A stretch of DNA of 64,000 nt from Chaetoceros tenuissimus (GCA_021927905.1 BLLK01000051.1:496001-560000); one strand, 5' to 3'. Counted from the stretch's first letter, positions 21,512-31,643 are shown. Numbers and translations: made by a program. The notes: generated from the letters alone by a model not told the origin.

Positions 21512-22750
21512 TCACGATAAAGCATCCATAAAGTCATCATCTTCGTCTGAGGTTTCATGAGAAGGAGACGGTACCTCTTCTTGCTTGGGCCTCGAGACCT
21601 TTTTATTGTAGCAAAGTTCTTTGAACAAGTTGTTGGCTGTAAGAGTGTCATGAATTGTAATCTTACTAACAACAGAGGCGTCGCACTGGTCTACTCTTCC
21701 TTTGGTTGTAACACTCGTTCCATCGAAAGCATCGAACTGCCCTTTCAAATTCTTCCAAGTCTTGCCATTCTTTACATTGTTACTACAAATAAACTTTGTT
21801 TCATCTACGACTGGTTGTACATCCTTGAGTTTCATCTCTGTTGCCCCGTACTCTTTGATTCTACCTCTTGCCTCATCAAGCGCTTCCTCTAACTGCTTTA
21901 TCTTGCTATTTGCCTTTTCTTGAAAATCACAAGTCTCTTCCTTGACAAACTCTCTCAGGGAACAGCAATTAGTATTTACGGATTCTTTTGCCCGAGCAAC
22001 AGCTTCGACACATTCTTTTTTCACTTGAATTACCTCTTGCCTCACTTGTTGAATCATTTCTTCTCTTTCTTTTGAAACATTTGCTTGAGTATTCATCCAA
22101 AGTAGCATTCGATCTTGCAAATCAATCAAATCTTTCTTTTGTTCTTCTTTTAGCTCTAATATCTTTTGTTCATGTTTTTCCAACGAAATTACTGTTTTTG
22201 AATCTTCTTGCTGCCTTGTTTCTTTCAAATACTGCAATACTGTCTCAACTTGAGAGTTGAGATTCGAAATCTCTTTATTTTGATCGATACTATTCCGTAA
22301 ATCCTGAATGATTCTTTCAAATTCTCTATTCTCCCTTTCCAAATGTCGAATACGATCCACAAGTCCATCTTCTTTCTCTTGCAATGGTTTTCGTTGTTTT
22401 ATTTTTCGAGTAGAACGTTTGAGCCAACCACTTTGATGAACCACATGATCGATTGATGTCTTGGTCCTTACTTCTTTCGATGAATCACTACAACTTGTAA
22501 AACTGACTGCGGATGCATTACTTGAAGTATCAGATATATGATCAACCACATTCTTTGCTTTGGGAGTTACTAGATATTCATTTTCAGAATCAAAGGAAAG
22601 GTCTTCTAGCATTGAAGCGTTGTTTGTGCTATTGTTGAAGGGTCGAGACAGTTTTGATCGAGGCGGAGTGAATCTTGGTTTTGCCAGTGCCCATGGAGAA
22701 GGAGCTCCTTTTGAATTTATATTTGTTTGTTGTTTCTTTTTAGAAGTCAT
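21512..22750 (-). CDS. Coiled-coil protein of unknown function
   Basis: 412 residues from the ATG at 22750 ('MTSKKKQQTN'); the longer open frame to 22807 begins with TTG and is not a plausible start. The N-terminal 140 residues are Ser/Lys/Pro-rich with 'PSPWALAKPRFTPPRSK'. Residues about 140-310 are predicted coiled coil ('EKEDGLVDRIRHLERENREF', 'KHEQKILELKEEQKKDLIDL'). The C-terminus ends in an acidic patch 'SDEDDDFMDAL'. No membrane segment or enzyme motif. It converges on the topoisomerase gene with about 110 bp between stops. Confidence 0.75.
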   Translation of the reverse strand: MTSKKKQQTNINSKGAPSPWALAKPRFTPPRSKLSRPFNNSTNNASMLEDLSFDSENEYLVTPKAKNVVDHISDTSSNASAVSFTSCSDSSKEVRTKTSIDHVVHQSGWLKRSTRKIKQRKPLQEKEDGLVDRIRHLERENREFERIIQDLRNSIDQNKEISNLNSQVETVLQYLKETRQQEDSKTVISLEKHEQKILELKEEQKKDLIDLQDRMLLWMNTQANVSKEREEMIQQVRQEVIQVKKECVEAVARAKESVNTNCCSLREFVKEETCDFQEKANSKIKQLEEALDEARGRIKEYGATEMKLKDVQPVVDETKFICSNNVKNGKTWKNLKGQFDAFDGTSVTTKGRVDQCDASVVSKITIHDTLTANNLFKELCYNKKVSRPKQEEVPSPSHETSDEDDDFMDALS

Positions 22751-23333
22751 TGGTGAATCACTTTGTTTTTGGTTTTCTGTTTTCAAATTCGAATGGAAAT
22801 GAATCAAATCGAGGAAAAAATCTCTTCTCTGTACTGAAAGAGGAGGTACGTACTCTAAGCAGTATGCACCTAGGTATGTTGCATAATTTAGATATTATAA
22901 TTTGAATCAGTAGAGATCTAAAGATTCTACTTGCCAACGCGTACTCATTCAATTATTTTGAGAAAAATGAATTGAAATTTTGTTTTTGCATTGACATGGT
23001 ATAGGCCTTTTTTGACAGGAAACCCAATTCCACGCTGCTCCAGCCAGCTGCTGCTGTGTTTTCATTTTTGTTTCCAACGAACTTTTTCGTTCATCGTTTT
23101 TCTATTGCAGTTGCACTACTATCTAGTTGTGTAGAAACTGGAAAGGCAGCTCACCTTTGAATATAAGAAAAAGCTAAACAGTTTGAAACAGCAAATAAGA
23201 AACAGTCAGGGTAGTTCAAGATTGAGAATAGGGACAACATATCTATACAGCAGAAGCGAATTCAGAAGAAGAAATACCCAAGCAAACCTCTTTCAGTTAT
23301 ATATACACAGAGAAGTCACCTGAAATATATACA

Positions 23334-23669
23334 ATGGTGAATAAAATTGATTTACCGAAAATTCTTTTATTATGGCTTGTTCTGGGATATACTGGAGACA
23401 AAGCTTATCGAGTACAACGTGATTTGAACGATCAGGTGCAGAGGAAAATGACTGCGAAATTGGGTATCGAGTCCACTGAAACAAAGCCAGTGGAAGCCGT
23501 AGCAAAAACAGAAGTAAAGAAAAATATCAAGGTTGATACAGATGCTAAGAAGGTAGATGTTGAAGAGGATAAAGAAGAAAAGAAGAAAGTAGATGCTAAA
23601 CCGCAAGAAGAAGGCAAGGAAGAACCGAAGCTTGCTACCACTTCAGAAGAAAAAGTTGCTGATAAATAG
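23334..23669 (+). CDS. Small membrane-anchored Lys/Glu-rich protein
   Basis: 111 residues. A short N-terminal hydrophobic segment ('ILLLWLVLGYTG', residues 10-21) is followed by 'DKAYRVQRDLNDQVQRK' and a long low-complexity Lys/Glu/Val tail ('VEEDKEEKKKVDAKPQEEGK'). It may be a signal anchor in an organelle membrane with a soluble charged tail. No family recognised. The simple composition makes the gene call moderate, but the ATG context and clean stop are good. Confidence 0.5.
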   Translation: MVNKIDLPKILLLWLVLGYTGDKAYRVQRDLNDQVQRKMTAKLGIESTETKPVEAVAKTEVKKNIKVDTDAKKVDVEEDKEEKKKVDAKPQEEGKEEPKLATTSEEKVADK

Positions 23670-23964
23670 TTGAAACATATCGGTATATCGTGAATGAATG
23701 ACATGAATGTATGATATGACTACATTACTCCTTATTTCCCAAACAAAAGTAAAGTAGAAATTGTACAGTACTTTTATTCCACATGAGACTATTTCGTACT
23801 ATCTCAATTCAATGAATCTTGGATTGAGCGAATGTAGACACACACTTTGACATGCATAGATAACTTTGCTAAATCATTTCAAGTATATGGATATATAAAA
23901 AGATAGAATGCACATTCTTTAACACATATGCTGCGAAGTGCAGTGGAACGAAAAGATGCTTGTA

Positions 23965-24402
23965 CACTCCAGCACCACAAATAAGAAGTACATTTTTTTC
24001 CAGCAGGGCTCGTGTACATCTAAAGTCTGTGGAGATCTGAACCCTTGCCGTAACATCTTAAACTTGGCCTAGGTAGTACTTAGTCCCTCAGTATTCTTCT
24101 TCTTTGATTTAAGTTCGGATTGCTTTTGTAATTTTTGGCTTGTTATGCTTTTGGTTTCTTATTTTGTTTCATAGTTGGGATCATATTTATGTTCAATAAG
24201 GTTTATACGTATAATTGTGGGCTTATATTGCAAATGGAGTACTTTTCCAACGATTAGTAAGGAGGAAATTGAAATATAAATTCCTGGAATTTGAACTCCT
24301 TAACCTATGACTGTACTAAGCTCTAATCACCTTCTTAGGTTTTCAGAAATCTGAGCCTCCAACTTCTTATTCGGTGAACTTCTTAAACCTGATGCTGGAG
24401 TG
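23965..24402. mobile_element. Possible MITE with TA target-site duplication
   Basis: CACTCCAGCA at 23965-23974 is repeated inverted as TGCTGGAGTG at 24393-24402, and both are flanked directly by TA (23963-23964 and 24403-24404). Extending inward the inverted match is about 22 of 27 positions ('taagaagt' occurs in both arms). A 438-bp length, no ORF and a TA target are typical of Tc1/mariner-derived MITEs. Only one copy is visible, so the call is tentative. T-arm-like GTTCAAATTCC and GGGTTCAGATC on the reverse strand lack the rest of a tRNA. Confidence 0.4.
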
Positions 24403-24668
24403 TATTTATAACAATGCTATGGAAGTAAGGAATCTCTCTCACTTTCAATTTCTTCTCAATAATAATATATTTTTACTTGAATACATCTTCACCTCCTAGC
24501 TACCACAAAAGCAATAATTGTAAGCTTGATCAAAGCTTGAAAAGAAATTTTTAAATTGAATAATTTTTCCCGTTCAGTTTGGAATCACCACAATTCCTCA
24601 TCTTCTCACATCTCACATCTCAATTCTTACTCATTTTCTATACAATTTTAACATATATTTGAAACAAA

Positions 24669-25859
24669 ATGAAGACTGTAACATTCATTGCTTTCCTCTT
24701 TCAAGTAACTTCATCGTCTGCAGCTACAACCAAAGTGCGTCGAAAGAGATACTTTTAGGTATCAATAACAAACTGAAGGAGTATTCTACAAAGCTTCAAG
24801 CATCTCTTGCTAAAATTGGAGATGGAGTAGCAGCTGCTCGAGACGGTTCAAATGTTTCAGTACAATGTTTTACAGGAACACTCACAAACTATGACTTTAT
24901 GATCGATCTGGAAAACACAGAAGCAGCCTTTTGTTCTTTGACGAGCTGCGATTATAGTTCCATTGGATTGCCTGCATGCGTTGAAGCCGGAGGTAGTATT
25001 GTTCGGGATACAGTCAATGTTTGCGAGGAAGGTTTTACTTTGCATAATGTTCCATTTTGTATTTCAAGCAGCTGCGATGAGGGTATAACCTATGCAAATA
25101 TTATTCTCGACTTTTTCGTTCCAGTCATGAATACAATGTCTACCGAGGTTTCTATGGAAGAAATGATGTCTGCGTTTGGTACATGTGAAATGAATTCATC
25201 CCCAAAGTCAAGTAAGAGTCCATCTTCAAAGCAACCAAAGTCAAGTGTCCAACCAAAGTCAAGCAAGACGCCAAAATCTACAAAGGGACCGGAAAGTAGC
25301 AGTAGTGGTACGACTTCATCAACAAAGGCACCTAAAAGTACCAAATCGCCAGAAAGTACAAAATCACCATCATCAAAAAGTCCTAAATCAACCAAAGCAC
25401 CAAAGGGGGGAACAATTTCTCAGGCACAAAGCTCTTCTGGATCTACAATGACTACAGCCGCAGCAACAGCAGCTGCAGCACCTCGCTGACTATTAGATAG
25501 GTATCATCCACAACCATTAGATACCATCCACAATAGATGAGTCAAGATCTCAAAAAGTAAGCTATACCCTTCCTTCAGAATTTACAATTAGATACATAGC
25601 TTTATTTCAGACATAGCATATCGAGCTCATGTTACGAGAATACATATATATTGCTCTAGGCAAGCACGAAGTCACTGGAATGAAGAATTTCCATCACGTC
25701 AATAACACCAATATCTTATTGGAAAAGGCAACGAGTGCTCCGTCATCCAAGACACCAAAGTCAACTAAGTCACCAGGAGCAGCTGCAAGTTCTTCTGCTA
25801 CTGCATCCATGTCTGCAGCTTCTGTCGCAGCAGGAGCTCTTGTATGGTTCAGTCTCTAA
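24669..25859 (+). CDS. Secreted Cys-rich protein with silaffin-like KxxK tail (frame disrupted)
   Basis: A signal peptide is encoded from ATG 24669 ('MKTVTFIAFLFQVTSSSAA') followed by 'TKVRRKRY', as in the paralogue at 60241. The body ('LLGINNKLKEYS' on, to 25489) is in another frame reached near 24755, so either one extra base or an unusual tiny intron lies between; a TTG upstream is not a credible start. The body has conserved cysteines and the family motifs 'GLPACVEAGGSIVRDTVNVC' and 'NVPFCISSSC'. It then becomes a Lys/Ser/Thr/Pro tail in which Lys recurs every third residue ('KSSKTPKSTK', 'KSPKSTKAPK'), resembling KxxK domains of silaffins and cingulins. A separate frame at about 25728-25859 repeats this tail and adds a hydrophobic GPI-like end ('ASVAAGALVWFSL'), probably a 3' exon. 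Cell wall or surface location is inferred. Confidence 0.65.
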
Positions 25860-26469
25860 GTGTTTGTATTGTCGACGATTCAAGACTAATTCGTTTATAT
25901 GTGAGCATCTAAGAAATATGAATACAACAAGTTGATTGCTAATATAAACTCTTTTACAAAAGTTCAACATTCTCAATTTATAATTGGAATTGTTGTACGA
26001 AAACCTTTTTCTATTTCTTTCCAATGTTTCTTTTCGATATAATGCTGGTTTGTACATTTTAGTTTGGATCCTTATGCATGAATACCTTCTGCTTTACATC
26101 GGCCACAAGCTGAATACATGAACTATCTTCTTTCGTCGATCAGAGTCATTGGATTTCTTTCAATCAACGTTTGTCTACATCACTCGTATCTTTCTGAATA
26201 TGAAACATGTTTGTAAAAGCACTTCATCAATGTTGCGTCATCAAACATTTAAGAATAAGTCCATAGCTCTTGAACATATAGAATATTTTTCAAAGCTGAA
26301 AATTGGAATCATCCTCTTTCCATCTATATCCAAAGCCAGCTGAAGAAGAGAATCATATCCTTATCTATTCTTCTCGAAGTAAAGAATGGCTTTCCGAAAG
26401 AAAATGACGAGTCGAAGGAATCCATTCTCAATTGCAATAGAGTAGTATTAGAATCAAGATCAAACTCAC
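25860..26469. other. Intergenic region without a supported gene
   Basis: About 600 bp between the KxxK protein gene and the convergent coiled-coil gene. Short open frames (for example 26149-26343) have no features. Nothing else recognised. Confidence 0.5.
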
Positions 26470-27861
26470 TTAGTAAATACAGGGAGAACACATATCACTT
26501 GTGGATTGCCTTCTCAATCTCAACTTCACACTGCCGTCTACAATTGGAGTTGGCGCAATTGAAGCTGGTGGTACAGATGGCGGCTCATCATCAGACTTCT
26601 TATCAGATCTTGGATTATCATTCTTCACACTACTGTCTTCATCTTTTGCATCTCTTTCTGCTTGAAGTTTAGCTGCTTCTTCAGCTTCAATTCTGCGTCT
26701 CTCATTCTTCTCAGCTTCCATACGACGACGTTCATCTTCATCTTCCGCATCCTTCTCAGCTTGAAGTCTGTCTATGTCTGCTTGAAGTCTTGCAGCTTCC
26801 TTTGCTGCTGCAGCAGAGCGTTCCTTCTCTTCCGCATCCTTCTCAGCTTGAAGTTTAGCTGCTTCTTCAGCTTCGATTGTGAGGCTGTCATTCTCCTCAG
26901 CTTCCATATGAAAATGATTTTCTTCAATATAACTACTTTCATCCTTGTCTTCTTCCTCAGCTTGACGTCTAGTAGATTCTTCAGCTTCGATTGTAAGTCT
27001 CTCCTTCTCCCTAGCTTCCATACGAATATGCCCATCTAACTCTGCTTGAAGTCTAGCTTCTTCTTTTGCTACACGAAAACGTTCCTTTTCTTCTGCTTGA
27101 AGTCTTGCAGCTTCTTTTAAAAAGCGCAAACGTTCATCCTCGCCTTCATGTTCAGCTTGAATTCTTAGTCTCTTGCTCATGTCAGCTACCTCTCTTGCTT
27201 TATGCAGAAGTCTAACCCTAATCTCTCTTGCTTGATACAGAAGAATTGCTACTTCTCTAATCTCTTCAAGAGTAGATACTGTAGTATTCTGCGCAAGATC
27301 TGAGGCTTCCATACGACGAAGTCTTTCTACCTCTCTTGCTTTATGCAGAAGTCTAACCCTAACCTCTCTTGCTTGATACAGAAGAATTGCTACTTCTCTA
27401 TTCTCTTCAAGAGTAGATGCTGTAGTATTCTGCGTAAGATCTGAGGATGCCATTGTTTGTTCAAATCCTGACCTTGCTCTAGCTGCTTCGAATTGATTGG
27501 TGTTGTAAATACCTCCGGAATACATGGTACTATCAGCCACATTACTTCTATTTGAAATATTGTTGATTCTTCTTGATAGTTCTTGTTCTGCAGCAATACG
27601 TTGCTCTTCAGCAATTTTGGCTCTCTTCTGTTGTGGCTCGTCACCATTGTCGATAGGAAACTCAAATGTATCAATATCTATTTCTTCATGTTCATCTTCC
27701 TCACTTGCTTCTGATGGTGTTGACTGACCATTGCTTCTACGTTTTCTGGACATAGATCTAATGGACTCTTTGATGGATTCTTTTGAAAATTTCTTTTCGA
27801 AATCAGGGTCAGGATGTGTCGCACATATTTCGTAATAGTCAATATCTTGACTGTTCTCCAA
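26470..27861 (-). CDS. Coiled-coil protein, intact C-terminal copy
   Basis: About 463 codons ending at 26470. The frame opens with TTG at 27861 and continues upstream to a TAG, so the true 5' end lies in an unresolved exon. The N-terminal block 'YYEICATHPDPDFEKKFSKE' recurs diverged as 'LYEVCTKHPNPDFEKKFTNK' on the same strand at about 27970-28060 in another frame, suggesting an upstream exon encoding a related repeat; no splice pair I tried keeps the frame. Residues 140-225 contain two copies of a 40-residue unit around 'REVAILLYQAREVRVRLLHK'. Residues about 225-420 are a continuous Glu/Ala/Arg coiled coil with 'IEAEEAAKLQAE' repeats. Function unknown. Confidence 0.65.
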   Translation of the reverse strand: MENSQDIDYYEICATHPDPDFEKKFSKESIKESIRSMSRKRRSNGQSTPSEASEEDEHEEIDIDTFEFPIDNGDEPQQKRAKIAEEQRIAAEQELSRRINNISNRSNVADSTMYSGGIYNTNQFEAARARSGFEQTMASSDLTQNTTASTLEENREVAILLYQAREVRVRLLHKAREVERLRRMEASDLAQNTTVSTLEEIREVAILLYQAREIRVRLLHKAREVADMSKRLRIQAEHEGEDERLRFLKEAARLQAEEKERFRVAKEEARLQAELDGHIRMEAREKERLTIEAEESTRRQAEEEDKDESSYIEENHFHMEAEENDSLTIEAEEAAKLQAEKDAEEKERSAAAAKEAARLQADIDRLQAEKDAEDEDERRRMEAEKNERRRIEAEEAAKLQAERDAKDEDSSVKNDNPRSDKKSDDEPPSVPPASIAPTPIVDGSVKLRLRRQSTSDMCSPCIY

Positions 27862-28074
27862 TGCGGCAAGAACAATTTTCCCCTAACCTTTGTAAGATAC
27901 ATGACATTATTACGCATCCCCACAGCAACTCGTTTTGTTCTTTTCCAATTACCTTTTATCTTTGCCATAACTGCTTTGATAGATTTATTTGTAAACTTCT
28001 TTTCAAAATCAGGATTGGGATGTTTTGTACAGACTTCATACAGATTTGCAAGGTTGTCTGATTTGAAAAGACGA

Positions 28075-28449
28075 ATGCGCACTGAAATGAATAATAGAAA
28101 TGTAACTGATGTTGACCTTTTTGGGGAATTCAAGGCTTATTGTTCACGGAATGGTAGGAATGACCTTTACGAAGAAATACAACAAAAGTGGCAGGACATC
28201 GATGCAGAAGGATCAAGTTATTTTTTTTTGACAGACTGGCAAGGTAGCGTTACCGACAAGAATCATGAATTTGAACTGTATTTCAAGGAGGTGAAGGCAG
28301 AAATTAATAGGAAAACATGGTTTTCATTTTCAAATACACTTTTGGGTAAGAAATGCGCTCTTTTTGAGTACATATGGTTTTACGGCGCTATGCCAGTTCG
28401 ACCAAAAAGAGACGCAGCGAGATGCTTGAAGTCTTGCAGCTTCTTTTAA
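28075..28449 (+). pseudogene. Truncated copy of the 29404-29877 gene
   Basis: From ATG 28075 this frame is identical to the intact gene at 29404 for about 116 codons, then crosses the duplication junction at 28422/28423 and ends in eight unrelated codons read from the antisense of the coiled-coil gene ('CLKSCSFF'). It lacks the last 40 residues of the intact protein, including 'LFFMGNDGYYYSQK'. It retains the same upstream sequence, so it may still be transcribed. Confidence 0.75.
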
Positions 28450-29190
28450 AAAGCGCAAACGTTCATCCTCGCCTTCATGTTCAGCTTGAATTCTTAGTCT
28501 CTTGCTCATGTCAGCTACCTCTCTTGCTTTATGCAGAAGTCTAACCCTAATCTCTCTTGCTTGATACAGAAGAATTGCTACTTCTCTAATCTCTTCAAGA
28601 GTAGATACTGTAGTATTCTGCGCAAGATCTGAGGCTTCCATACGACGAAGTCTTTCTACCTCTCTTGCTTTATGCAGAAGTCTAACCCTAACCTCTCTTG
28701 CTTGATACAGAAGAATTGCTACTTCTCTATTCTCTTCAAGAGTAGATGCTGTAGTATTCTGCGTAAGATCTGAGGATGCCATTGTTTGTTCAAATCCTGA
28801 CCTTGCTCTAGCTGCTTCGAATTGATTGGTGTTGTAAATACCTCCGGAATACATGGTACTATCAGCCACATTACTTCTATTTGAAATATTGTTGATTCTT
28901 CTTGATAGTTCTTGTTCTGCAGCAATACGTTGCTCTTCAGCAATTTTGGCTCTCTTCTGTTGTGGCTCGTCACCATTGTCGATAGGAAACTCAAATGTAT
29001 CAATATCTATTTCTTCATGTTCATCTTCCTCACTTGCTTCTGATGGTGTTGACTGACCATTGCTTCTACGTTTTCTGGACATAGATCTAATGGACTCTTT
29101 GATGGATTCTTTTGAAAATTTCTTTTCGAAATCAGGGTCAGGATGTGTCGCACATATTTCGTAATAGTCAATATCTTGACTGTTCTCCAA
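28330..29190 (-). pseudogene. Truncated copy of the 26470-27861 coiled-coil gene
   Basis: Identical to the N-terminal 256 codons of the intact copy, up to 'FLKEAARLQA', where the duplication junction is crossed. It then reads about 30 unrelated codons of antisense sequence to a stop at 28330. The long Glu-rich coiled coil is missing. Like the intact copy it has no ATG at the 5' end of the frame. Confidence 0.75.
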
Positions 29191-29403
29191 TGCGGCAAGA
29201 ACAATTTTCCCCTAACCTTTGTAAGATACATGACATTATTACGCATCCCCACAGCAACTCGTTTTGTTCTTTTCCAATTACCTTTTATCTTTGCCATAAC
29301 TGCTTTGATAGATTTATTTGTAAACTTCTTTTCAAAATCAGGATTGGGATGTTTTGTACAGACTTCATACAGATTTGCAAGGTTGTCTGATTTGAAAAGA
29401 CGA

Positions 29404-29877
29404 ATGCGCACTGAAATGAATAATAGAAATGTAACTGATGTTGACCTTTTTGGGGAATTCAAGGCTTATTGTTCACGGAATGGTAGGAATGACCTTTACG
29501 AAGAAATACAACAAAAGTGGCAGGACATCGATGCAGAAGGATCAAGTTATTTTTTTTTGACAGACTGGCAAGGTAGCGTTACCGACAAGAATCATGAATT
29601 TGAACTGTATTTCAAGGAGGTGAAGGCAGAAATTAATAGGAAAACATGGTTTTCATTTTCAAATACACTTTTGGGTAAGAAATGCGCTCTTTTTGAGTAC
29701 ATATGGTTTTACGGCGCTATGCCAGTTCGACCAAAAAGAGACGCAGCGAGATTATTTTTCATGGGAAATGATGGATATTATTACTCGCAGAAAACTTGCA
29801 TGAGGGATGACGGAACGATTTATTTATATGATATAGATGATCGAATCAAATACAAATTGGTTTTGGGGACAAATTGA
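29404..29877 (+). CDS. Hypothetical 157-residue protein, intact copy
   Basis: ATG 29404, with a second Met four codons later. The protein is rich in aromatic residues: 'LFGEFKAYCSRNGRNDLYEE', 'SSYFFLTDWQGSV', 'NRKTWFSFSNTLLGKK', 'FEYIWFYGAMPVRPKRD' and 'DGYYYSQKTCMRDDG'. No signal peptide, membrane segment or known motif. The 5' end abuts or overlaps, head to head, the 5' region of the divergent coiled-coil gene. This is the complete version; the copy at 28075 is cut by the tandem duplication. I do not recognise the family. Confidence 0.55.
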   Translation: MRTEMNNRNVTDVDLFGEFKAYCSRNGRNDLYEEIQQKWQDIDAEGSSYFFLTDWQGSVTDKNHEFELYFKEVKAEINRKTWFSFSNTLLGKKCALFEYIWFYGAMPVRPKRDAARLFFMGNDGYYYSQKTCMRDDGTIYLYDIDDRIKYKLVLGTN

Positions 29878-30290
29878 TTAGAGTAGATGAAGCTGTAAAT
29901 TAATAATGTAACTATTTGGGGATTGGCAGTAAATATGCATTATCTCATTGATTCAAATTGAATAACTATTAAAAGTTTCCAGGTGAATAATAGATATAAA
30001 GTTTCTATGTGATTCGCATGTTCTGGTGAAGGGACAAGGCCAATCTTGTTTCATAGCTAATTTGGTTGTCTCGGTATAATTGTATTTAACAACGATGATA
30101 TTTTATTCACCGATTCGTGCTCGGAGATAATTTGCGAACCAGATCGGACATTTTCAGATTGCACTTGAAACAGTGAAACAGAAGCAGTTCCCAACGTTGC
30201 ACATAAAACTGCACAGAAGGTTCCAACTCTCTTAACTGATCAAGCCAAACCAGAAGGCCTCTCATAAACCTATAACACCGAATCTTTATC

Positions 30291-31643
30291 ATGTACTACA
30301 GGGACTACAGCACATTAACCGTTCCTCCGGCAGACCAAGCCAAAGACCGCAAGGCTTCCTCTAAAACAAAAAACTTCCCCTCCAAGCTCTTTCGCCTCCT
30401 TGCCTATGTTGACACTCAAAAAGAGAAGGGCGAGGACCTCAGCGGTATCGCATCGTTCGATAAAGAGGGCAGGTCGTTCCAGATCATCCAAAAGAAGAAA
30501 TTTGAAGAGGTGCTCTTGACCAAGTTCTTCAATACCAAAAAGTACGAGAGCTTCCGAAAGCAACTCAACGTCTGGGGCTTCAAACGTGTCAACAATAAGA
30601 GCTGGTACCATGAAATGTTTTTGCGATCCAAGCCTGAGCTGTGTCAGTTCATGAAACGTCGTGTCAACTCTCAAGAGTACGATGGTCCTCCTCCCTTCTG
30701 CTTTGATATTGAAGAGCCACACTTTGACGAGATGCCCTGGTTGCCACCAACTATTGGGACTGCTGGATATACCTCCAGCAAAGCTTCTTCTTCTTCTCAA
30801 GAGTCTGTCAAGAAAGACTATCAGCCGCGTCTGATTTATAGCAGAGCGGACTCCGATAATACCATGAATACTGTCTCTGAAGCTGCAAGCTCCATGCATA
30901 CTTCCTATAACAGCTTGCCTCCTCTGCCTATTACATCTGTTTCCAACACTGTACAAGAGCAAAAGAGAAGCCTGACTGACATGATGATCAATCAAAAGGA
31001 GATATCGTACAAGAGATCCAAGTTCTCTGATGTACTACACATGTCACTACCACATGATATGAAACTACCTTCTGCGTCCTTCTATCAAGAGCAGCAACCT
31101 CGTATCGTTTCCGATCATTCACGTGCGGATGCCTCAGAACATATGAGAGCAGATGAAGCTGATGACCTTGATACCCTCTTTCGTCGACATGAATATGAGG
31201 AGCAGCCTCTGCCTGTTCCCTCCAATGTCACTCTACCAGTTTCATCCGTTTCTTCCAAGCCAAACTTGGATAAAATCTTGGACTTTTCATCCATGGAACA
31301 ACCTTCTTCGTATGTACCTAGACGCTCCAGTTCCAAAATTATTGACCAAAAGCTATTGGCATCTCTAGGACTGAGAATTGACACACATGATCCATTCCAT
31401 CATAACTCACGAAGGGAATCCTTCAACACTGCTCTCAAGAATTTAGATGACTTTTGCGTATCGGATGACTTACCTGAAGACTTGACGGATTTGTGCAATG
31501 TCTTTGATGAAAAAGATGTGGAAGTCAAGGATCAAGCTTTGAAATTGACGCATAATGATCACGATTCCGCTGTTGTCAAAGATTGGTATCAGAAACTCAT
31601 GAGGAGATCATCCTTTCTTTCCAACAGTGGTTCCATAGCATGA
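30291..31643 (+). CDS. Heat-shock-factor-type transcription factor
   Basis: 450 residues, single exon. The HSF DNA-binding domain spans about 29-124: 'FPSKLFRLL', 'FDKEGRSFQI', 'FEEVLLTKFF', 'KYESFRKQLNVWGFKRV' (recognition helix) and 'WYHEMFLRSKPELC'. There is no evident HR-A/B hydrophobic-heptad trimerisation region, a common situation in the greatly expanded diatom HSF family. The remainder is Ser/Pro/Asp-rich and probably disordered, with 'EADDLDTLFRRHEYEE' and 'LEDLTDLCNVFD'-like acidic patches that may act in transactivation. Which genes it controls is unknown. The codon use in the DNA-binding domain is more GC-rich than in neighbours. Confidence 0.93.
   Translation: MYYRDYSTLTVPPADQAKDRKASSKTKNFPSKLFRLLAYVDTQKEKGEDLSGIASFDKEGRSFQIIQKKKFEEVLLTKFFNTKKYESFRKQLNVWGFKRVNNKSWYHEMFLRSKPELCQFMKRRVNSQEYDGPPPFCFDIEEPHFDEMPWLPPTIGTAGYTSSKASSSSQESVKKDYQPRLIYSRADSDNTMNTVSEAASSMHTSYNSLPPLPITSVSNTVQEQKRSLTDMMINQKEISYKRSKFSDVLHMSLPHDMKLPSASFYQEQQPRIVSDHSRADASEHMRADEADDLDTLFRRHEYEEQPLPVPSNVTLPVSSVSSKPNLDKILDFSSMEQPSSYVPRRSSSKIIDQKLLASLGLRIDTHDPFHHNSRRESFNTALKNLDDFCVSDDLPEDLTDLCNVFDEKDVEVKDQALKLTHNDHDSAVVKDWYQKLMRRSSFLSNSGSIA

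Larger units (their letters stand above)
27094..29751. repeat. Perfect tandem duplication, two 1,329-bp units
   Basis: Unit 1 is 27094-28422 and unit 2 is 28423-29751, head to tail with no spacer. I saw no difference in the parts compared, and the reverse-strand and forward-strand translations are identical. The junction shares one base (T) with both original ends, consistent with end-joining or replication slippage. Each unit takes in the 5' part of two divergent genes, so each gene now has one intact and one truncated copy. A very recent event or an assembly artefact. Confidence 0.93.

Noticed and set aside
24040-24330. tRNA T-arm-like sequences on the reverse strand (GGGTTCAGATC, GTTCAAATTCC)
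   Set aside because: No matching D-arm, anticodon arm or acceptor stem could be formed around either.
30315-30995. 226-codon reverse-strand open frame
   Set aside because: Antisense of the HSF DNA-binding region.
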